From Nakamurella silvestris (GTDB lineage Bacteria; Actinomycetota; Actinomycetes; Mycobacteriales; Nakamurellaceae): DNA of 40,481 bases. Location of the stretch: assembly GCA_003576535.1 (NCBI GenBank), contig QXCQ01000187.1, positions 1 through 40,481 on the forward strand, given 5' to 3'. Below, in pieces: positions 35,790-40,481 of this stretch. The position numbers and the translations under genes are program-made. The notes under the pieces were generated by a model. The model had not been told where the DNA came from. It searched no databases and worked only from the letters and a program-made list of their open reading frames with translations. The number at the start of each line of letters is the position of its first letter. Position 1 is the first letter of the stretch.

Positions 35790-36710
35790 TCAGACGACGA
35801 CGCGGAGGGCCCGGGGCACCGAGGAGAAATTTACCGATTTCCGCTCGCCGAGGTAGTCCCCGTCGAGCTGGAAGCCGACCGGTCGGTCACTGCTCACCGT
35901 GACTTCGGACACATCATCGGCACGCAGCAGATGTTTGTGCTGGGGGTCGCCCTTGCGGCGGAGCAGCTGCCGGGCGACCCGGGAGACGGGCACCGGGCTC
36001 AGGGTCCGGGAGGCGAAAACACCCAGGCCGCCGGTCGGGCTGGTTCCGGGATTGGTCCGCACCGGACGGTTGCCGAAGTACGTCCACGGGTCGACGTTCG
36101 AGATGAAAGCCAGATGACAACCGCTCACCGGTTCGCCGTCCGGCAGCTGCACGGTCAGCTCCCCGTGGGAGCGGTCCGACCGCAGGTACAACTTCATCAT
36201 CTCCCGGATGTGCATGCCGTTGGAGATCGTTTTGCCCTTCGCCCGCTGCTTCTCGACCTCGGCCACCACCGCGGCATCCAGGCCCATCCCGGCGTTGAAG
36301 GTGAAGTAGCGGTCGTCGGCACGGCCCAGGGACACCCGGCGGAACCTCTTCTCCTGGAGCGCTTCCAGGATCTGCTCGGTCGCCTGGGTCGGGTCGGCGT
36401 CGATGCCCAGCGCGCGGGCGAAGACGTTCGTCGATCCACCCGGCACGATCGCGAGCATCGGTGCGTCGTCGCACAGGCCCCGGGTGAGCAGCCCGTTGAC
36501 GGCCTCGTTGACGGTGCCGTCCCCGGCGTGGACCACCACCAGGTCCACCCCGTCGGCCGCGGCCTCGGCGGCCAGCCCGACGGCGTGTCCACGTTCGGTG
36601 GTGTTGGCGACCGTCAGCTGGACCTCGCCGGCCAGGGCGTGGGCGAGAAGGTCACGTCGCCTCGAGGTGGTCGAGGTCGCGTGAGGATTGACGATCAGCA
36701 GGGCGCGCAT
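35790..36710 (-). CDS. Diacylglycerol/lipid kinase family protein
   Basis: 306 residues. The N-terminal catalytic domain has LLIVNPHATSTTSRR, the glycine-rich VVVHAGDGTVNEAVNGLL (GGDGT-type loop, with Ala for the first Gly), and IVPGGSTNVFARALGI. The C-terminal beta domain includes FNAGMGLDAAVV and VGFQLDGDYLGER. Phosphorylates a lipid alcohol, for example diacylglycerol or a sphingoid-like substrate, using ATP. Rv3218 is the M. tuberculosis counterpart next to whiB1. Start ATG 36710. Confidence 0.92.
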   Translation of the reverse strand: MRALLIVNPHATSTTSRRRDLLAHALAGEVQLTVANTTERGHAVGLAAEAAADGVDLVVVHAGDGTVNEAVNGLLTRGLCDDAPMLAIVPGGSTNVFARALGIDADPTQATEQILEALQEKRFRRVSLGRADDRYFTFNAGMGLDAAVVAEVEKQRAKGKTISNGMHIREMMKLYLRSDRSHGELTVQLPDGEPVSGCHLAFISNVDPWTYFGNRPVRTNPGTSPTGGLGVFASRTLSPVPVSRVARQLLRRKGDPQHKHLLRADDVSEVTVSSDRPVGFQLDGDYLGERKSVNFSSVPRALRVVV

Positions 36711-36835
36711 TGAGGGCGAGCCTACGACATGACCGCGCCGACATCTTTCGCGCGTGCGGCCGGTGTGACTGTTTCGCAGCGTCGGGGGTGGGCGGCAAAG
36801 GGGGGCGACCCCGCTGCGGGAGATAACCTGAAGGG

Positions 36836-37279
36836 GTGAGCAAGCCCCACCAGGTACCGGTCGACCCGCCGCCGATCTCCATCCCACCGCCCCCGGCCGT
36901 CAAGATCGCCGGGTTGATCCTGGCGGCCGAGACCTTCGGCATCCTGATCCTGGCGGTGGTGATCGTGTTCTCCCGGCACGAGGCCGACGTGAAGTGGGTG
37001 GTGGCCACCGCGAGCTACTTCCTGCTGATCGCTGCGTTCATCGGGGCCTCGGCCAACGGGCTGCTGCGGGGGAGGCGATGGGCCCGTTCGCCCGGCCTGA
37101 CCATTCAGATCCTGATCCTGGCTGTCGGCTTCTACCTGGCCTTCCCGAGCGGACAGCTGATGCAGGGCATCGGACTCATGGTCCTCGGACTGGTCACCGG
37201 GGCCATGTTGATCGGCCGTCAGGCCACCGAGTGGATCACGAGCTTCCCGCCGCTGTTCGGGCCAGAGCCGGACCGCTGA
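36836..37279 (+). CDS. Small integral membrane protein (Rv3217c-like)
   Basis: 147 residues with a Pro-rich N-terminus and four membrane helices (IAGLILAAETFGILILAVVI; TASYFLLIAAFIGASANGLL; LTIQILILAVGFYLAF; GLMVLGLVTGAMLIG). Function unknown. GTG 36836 is seven bases after TAACCT, a good -10, so a leaderless mRNA is likely. The 3' end overlaps the convergent GNAT gene by 44 bases. Confidence 0.85.
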   Translation: MSKPHQVPVDPPPISIPPPPAVKIAGLILAAETFGILILAVVIVFSRHEADVKWVVATASYFLLIAAFIGASANGLLRGRRWARSPGLTIQILILAVGFYLAFPSGQLMQGIGLMVLGLVTGAMLIGRQATEWITSFPPLFGPEPDR

Positions 37280-37724
37280 GCCGGAACATGCTCCAGCCGT
37301 CCATGCTCACCGCGCCGAGGGAGCGGTAGAAGTCGATGGACGGGGTGTTCCAGTCCAGCACGGACCACTCCACCCGGGCGTACCCGCGCTCGGCTGCGAT
37401 CTCGGCCAGGGTGACCAGCAGGGCCTTGCCCAGTCCCGACCCGCGCTGGGTGGGGGAGACGAACAGGTCCTCGAGGTAGATCCCGTGGACCCCCTCCCAG
37501 GTGGAGAAGTTCAGGAACCACAAGGCGTAACCGACGACGACCTCGTCAACCACGGCGACGTGACCGAAGAGCGCCGGCTGCTCGGCGAACAGGGCTCGGT
37601 GCAACTGTTCGGAGGTCAGGTGGCACAGCTGAGGAAGCTTCTCGTACTCGGCCAGGTCCTGGACCAGCCCGACCACGGCATCGACATCGGCCGGACGGAT
37701 GGGCCGGATTCTGTTGTCGCTCAA
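37236..37724 (-). CDS. GNAT-family N-acetyltransferase
   Basis: 162 residues. Acetyl-CoA binding motif SPTQRGSGLGKALLVTLAEI (the R/Q-x-x-G-x-G/A loop), preceded by GIYLEDLFV and followed by VEWSVLDWNTPSIDFYRSLG, as in the spermidine/diamine acetyltransferase-like branch. Start TTG 37724 is supported by GAAGGAAG five bases upstream. Rv3216 is the counterpart. Overlaps the convergent membrane protein gene at its 3' end. Substrate unknown. Confidence 0.92.
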   Translation of the reverse strand: MSDNRIRPIRPADVDAVVGLVQDLAEYEKLPQLCHLTSEQLHRALFAEQPALFGHVAVVDEVVVGYALWFLNFSTWEGVHGIYLEDLFVSPTQRGSGLGKALLVTLAEIAAERGYARVEWSVLDWNTPSIDFYRSLGAVSMDGWSMFRLSGPALARTAAGSS

Positions 37725-37765
37725 GATTCTTCCTTCTGCTGGGGACCGGTGCCGGGTTCGTTCCG

Positions 37766-38350
37766 TCACCGGAAGTAGTTGGCGTGCTGGATGATCGGCT
37801 CGTCGTTGTGCGCGGCCAGCACCGTGACGGCGGCGGGATCCAGGGCGATGGCCGTCCCCGCCGACATCGGCAGACCGGTCCAGCCGACCGCCAGGGCGCG
37901 ACTGATGTGTCCGTGGCAGACCAGCACGACGTCCCCGGCGGGCAGCAGCTCGGCCGCCCGCGCCAGCACCCGGTCGACCCGGAGCTGGACATCGGTGACG
38001 GTCTCTCCAGCCGGTGCGCCGTGGTCGAAGATCCGCCAGGTCGGGTCCTGGGCCCGGATCTCCGGGGTGGTCAGACCCTCGTAGTCGCCGTAGAACCACT
38101 CGGCGAGGTCCTCGTCGACGGCGGTGACCGACAGACCGGCCAGCTCGGCCGTGCGCCGCGCCCGCAGCCGGGGGCTCACCAGGACCGAGATCGGGTGGAT
38201 GCCGAGGACGTCCAGGACGGTCGGCAGATGACGGGCCTGACCGACACCGACCTCGGTGAGGTCGATGTCGGTGACCGAGGTGTGACGGCCGGAGGCGGCC
38301 CACTCGGTCTGTCCGTGCCGGATGAGAGCGATGCGGGACGCGGGGGCCAT
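37766..38350 (-). CDS. Histidine phosphatase (phosphoglycerate mutase-like)
   Basis: 194 residues. Catalytic RHG at IALIRHGQTEWAASGRHTS, a second Arg in SPRLRARRTAEL, Glu in LAEWFYGDYEGLT, and the second His in VCHGHISRAL. Matches the acid phosphatase Gpm2 (Rv3214) rather than a true mutase, based on locus and length. Lies nine bases after rmlC and is probably cotranscribed with it and the GNAT gene. Confidence 0.93.
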   Translation of the reverse strand: MAPASRIALIRHGQTEWAASGRHTSVTDIDLTEVGVGQARHLPTVLDVLGIHPISVLVSPRLRARRTAELAGLSVTAVDEDLAEWFYGDYEGLTTPEIRAQDPTWRIFDHGAPAGETVTDVQLRVDRVLARAAELLPAGDVVLVCHGHISRALAVGWTGLPMSAGTAIALDPAAVTVLAAHNDEPIIQHANYFR

Positions 38351-38359
38351 GGGCTGAAA

Positions 38360-38962
38360 CTACTTGACGCGCAAACTCTCGATGTAGTCGAGGCAGACCT
38401 GGTAGTCCGGGAGCAGCCCGGCGGCCGCCGCTTCGGCGAGGGTAGGCGCCTGCTCGTCCTTGGGGGACAGGGTGAACTCCATGTCCTCGGGCCAGGGGAA
38501 GTCCAGGGCCGGGTCCAGGGGGTTGATACCGTGCTCGCCGCCGGGGTTGTACCCCGTGGAGCACAGGTAGGTCAGGGTGGAGTTGTCCTCCAGGGCGAGG
38601 AACCCGTGGCCCAGACCCTCGGCGAGGTACACCGCGCGGCGGTCCTTGCCGTCGAGCAGGACGGCATCGACGGTGCCGAAGGTGGGGGAGCCCACCCGGA
38701 TGTCGACGATGACGTCGAGCACCGCACCGGCCGGGCAGGTGACGTACTTGGCCTGGCCTGCGGGGACGTCGGCGAAGTGGATGCCGCGCAAGGTGCCGGC
38801 GCGGGACACGCTCAGGTTGGCCTGGGCGAGGTTGAGCGGGTGGCCGATGGCCTCTGTCACCTCCGCGACCTTGAACCACTCGAGGAAGAGACCACGGTCG
38901 TCGCCGTGCTGGACGGGGGTGAACTCGAAGGCACCCGGCACTTTCAATTCGCGAACCTGCAT
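38360..38962 (-). CDS. rmlC: dTDP-4-dehydrorhamnose 3,5-epimerase
   Basis: 200 residues, cupin fold. Makes dTDP-4-keto-L-rhamnose for cell-wall rhamnose. Motifs: DDRGLFLEWFK, NLSVSRAGTLRGIHF with the catalytic His, DVIVDIRVGSPTFG, GLGHGFLALEDNSTLTYLCS and ALDFPWP. Length is normal. First gene of a minus-strand run with the phosphatase. No other rml genes are in the window. Confidence 0.96.
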   Translation of the reverse strand: MQVRELKVPGAFEFTPVQHGDDRGLFLEWFKVAEVTEAIGHPLNLAQANLSVSRAGTLRGIHFADVPAGQAKYVTCPAGAVLDVIVDIRVGSPTFGTVDAVLLDGKDRRAVYLAEGLGHGFLALEDNSTLTYLCSTGYNPGGEHGINPLDPALDFPWPEDMEFTLSPKDEQAPTLAEAAAAGLLPDYQVCLDYIESLRVK

Positions 38963-39071
38963 GGGCGCAGAGCCTAGTCAACCGATGGCCGCCGGGGTTA
39001 ACCGGTGCTCGCGGCTGTGGCCGAGGACACGCGTTATTTGTCCGGTTTGACTGGATCGGCGGAGGTTGTGC

Positions 39072-40115
39072 TCAGAACAGCGCGGCCTGCACCTGGTCGG
39101 CGGGGACGAGACCGCCGAGGGTGACGGCCAGGCCGGTCAGCCGTGGGGCGTCATGGCGCTCCAGCAGTGCCCGGACGACCGGCCACCAGAGTTCGGCGTG
39201 TCCGGTGGCCTCGGCCACCGTTGCGTCGAGTGTGGTGGGGCGTGAGCCGTCGAAGGGCTTGAGGTGGACGGTCAGCCGCGAGCCGGCCAGTCCGACCCGC
39301 TGGGCGCGGTGGCATACACGACGTAGGCACAGTTCGAGCAGCTCGACCGGCGGGCGGTCCGGACGGTGATACCCCGCGGTCGAACTCTCGGCGGTGAAGG
39401 AGTCACGATGCCGTAGCGGATTCACGGTCGCGTCATCGGTGCCGAGGCGGATCCGCCCCAGACGGCGGGCCATGGTGACGCCACAGTGCTGTTCCAGTTC
39501 GACCTGGTCGATCCCGTCCAGGTCGAGGAGCCGGATGACTCCGAGGCTGAGCAGGCGTCGGGATGTGCGGGAACCGATCCCCCAGACGTCGGCGATCGGC
39601 AGGCTCGAGCGGAGCGCGGCTTCCTCGGCTGGGCCGATCACATGCAGCCCATCGGGTTTGGCGGCGCGGGAGGCGAGTTTGGCCATCAACTTGGTGCGGC
39701 CGACGCCCACGGACACCGGGATGCTCAGTTCTGCGGCCGCGCGACGGCGCAGTTCCCGGGCCGAGTCGACCGCGTCCTCCCAGCTGGTGGGTGAGACGTC
39801 GAGGAAGGCCTCCTCGATGGACCCGGGCTCGACCGCGTCGGTGAACTCGTGGAAGAGGTCGAAGAGGGCATCGCCCACTTGTTCGACCTCCTCGTGCGGG
39901 ACGTCCAGGAGCACCAGGTCGGGGCACAGGCGCAGGGCTTCCTGGACCAACATGCCGCCATGGATGCCGTAGGCCCTCGCCGCGTACCCGGCGCTGGCGA
40001 CGAAGACGTGGGCGACCACCGCCACTGGCCTGTCCGCGAGTTCCGGGCGGGTTCGCAGGGCCACCGAGGCGAAGAATGCATCCGCGTCGGCGTGCAGGAG
40101 CGGTCCGCCGGCCAT
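39072..40115 (-). CDS. Y-family DNA polymerase (DinB-like)
   Basis: 347 residues. Translesion polymerase fold: HADADAFFASVAL holds D10 and D12; the usual SxDE catalytic pair reads SIEEAFLDV, with Glu101-Glu102 in place of Asp-Glu; thumb VSVGVGRTKLMAKLASRAAK; HhH-like VWGIGSRTSRRLLSLGV; little finger from about residue 240. The finger motif is ASAGYAARAYGIHGGM instead of the usual SYEAR. These changes suggest altered or reduced activity, as in the divergent DinB3-like group of actinobacteria. Start ATG 40115. No SOS box was identified. Confidence 0.9.
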   Translation of the reverse strand: MAGGPLLHADADAFFASVALRTRPELADRPVAVVAHVFVASAGYAARAYGIHGGMLVQEALRLCPDLVLLDVPHEEVEQVGDALFDLFHEFTDAVEPGSIEEAFLDVSPTSWEDAVDSARELRRRAAAELSIPVSVGVGRTKLMAKLASRAAKPDGLHVIGPAEEAALRSSLPIADVWGIGSRTSRRLLSLGVIRLLDLDGIDQVELEQHCGVTMARRLGRIRLGTDDATVNPLRHRDSFTAESSTAGYHRPDRPPVELLELCLRRVCHRAQRVGLAGSRLTVHLKPFDGSRPTTLDATVAEATGHAELWWPVVRALLERHDAPRLTGLAVTLGGLVPADQVQAALF

Positions 40116-40223
40116 GGCTGGAATGGTACACCTGTTCGAATGGCGGTGCGGCTCCTGGTGACCGCGCTCCTTCTCGACAATCGCGCTGGTTGCATCGAGC
40201 GCGGAAGTCGGGGCGGAGCGCGG

Positions 40224-40481
40224 TCAGCGGGGGGTCTCGCCCAACGCTGCGAGGGGGTACGGGCCGTTCGGGTTCGCGGTGGGTGCCGGGGCGGTCCGGG
40301 TGGTGCCCAGGGGTGAGCGGACGGTCGTGGTCTGGTCCGGATTGGTGGTGATGGTCCAGCCTGGGGTGTGACGCAGGTGGTGGTGCCGGGTGCACAGGCA
40401 CCGCAGGTTCCTCGGGTCGGTCGTACCACCTGCCGGTTGGCCGGGGCGGTACTCGATCTCGTGGTCCAACTCCGACAGCAT
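40224..40481 (-). CDS. HNH endonuclease, C-terminal part (13E12/DUF222 type)
   Basis: C-terminal 85 residues; the 5' end lies beyond the window. LDHEIEYRPGQPAGGTTDPR and NLRCLCTRHHHLRHTPGW form the HNH core (D-H, N, C-x-x-H-H), as in the repetitive 13E12/DUF222 HNH proteins common in actinobacteria. These are often multicopy and may be mobile. A Pro/Thr-rich tail follows. Confidence 0.88.
   Translation of the reverse strand: MLSELDHEIEYRPGQPAGGTTDPRNLRCLCTRHHHLRHTPGWTITTNPDQTTTVRSPLGTTRTAPAPTANPNGPYPLAALGETPR

Overview
The window is high-GC actinobacterial chromosome. It carries SecA1, WhiB1, a SigR/RsrA-type pair, a 24-residue bL37 ribosomal protein, a PdtaS-type kinase and a WS/DGAT acyltransferase, all typical of Actinomycetes. 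From memory, the gene content follows the secA1-to-gpm2 neighbourhood of Mycobacterium tuberculosis: SecA1, Rv3235 family, WS/DGAT, RsgA, AroA, SRAP, YbaK, SigH/RshA, TB7.3, PdtaS, WhiB1, lipid kinase, membrane protein, GNAT, phosphatase. A Nakamurella-like or related non-mycobacterial lineage is my guess; nothing here proves the genus.

Layout. 1-489: G-rich repeated leader. 490-3312: secA. 3414-4927 (minus): Rv3235-family protein and LysM membrane protein. 4928-5166: divergent promoter with a four-half-site dyad. 5167-10144: conserved hypothetical, a small excisionase-like HTH gene on minus, then a tightly coupled plus-strand operon (SAF/CpaB-like, CpaE-like ATPase, WS/DGAT, small acidic protein). 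10287-15858: YceI (minus), GDSL hydrolase (plus), and a 1275-residue FHA-FtsK/EccC-like ATPase (minus).

15954-17691 is a graveyard of three truncated, frameshifted transposases (two IS481 type, one IS5 type). Directly beside it lies an AT-richer island (about 17692-20840) with one intact gene, 18096-20702. Its 868-residue product combines an N-terminal helical region carrying an R-N-x4-H HEPN RNase motif, a STAND/NB-ARC-like NTPase and a TPR-like C-terminus. This architecture suggests a single-gene, NLR-like anti-phage system and is the main find of the window.

After the island the core chromosome resumes: NmrA-like protein, alpha/beta hydrolase, rsgA-aroA (overlapping), SRAP, GT87 mannosyltransferase, glpD, a membrane protein with its SigE-family sigma factor, ybaK, sigR-rsrA, bL37, biotinyl carrier, pdtaS, whiB1, lipid kinase, membrane protein, GNAT, phosphatase, RmlC, Y-family polymerase, and the end of an HNH endonuclease cut by the window edge. 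The sigR gene has a GGAAT-N18-GTT promoter match and two in-frame starts, as in Streptomyces SigR/SigR'. Two copies of a long nested palindrome sit after glpD and pdtaS. I saw no tRNA, rRNA or CRISPR array.
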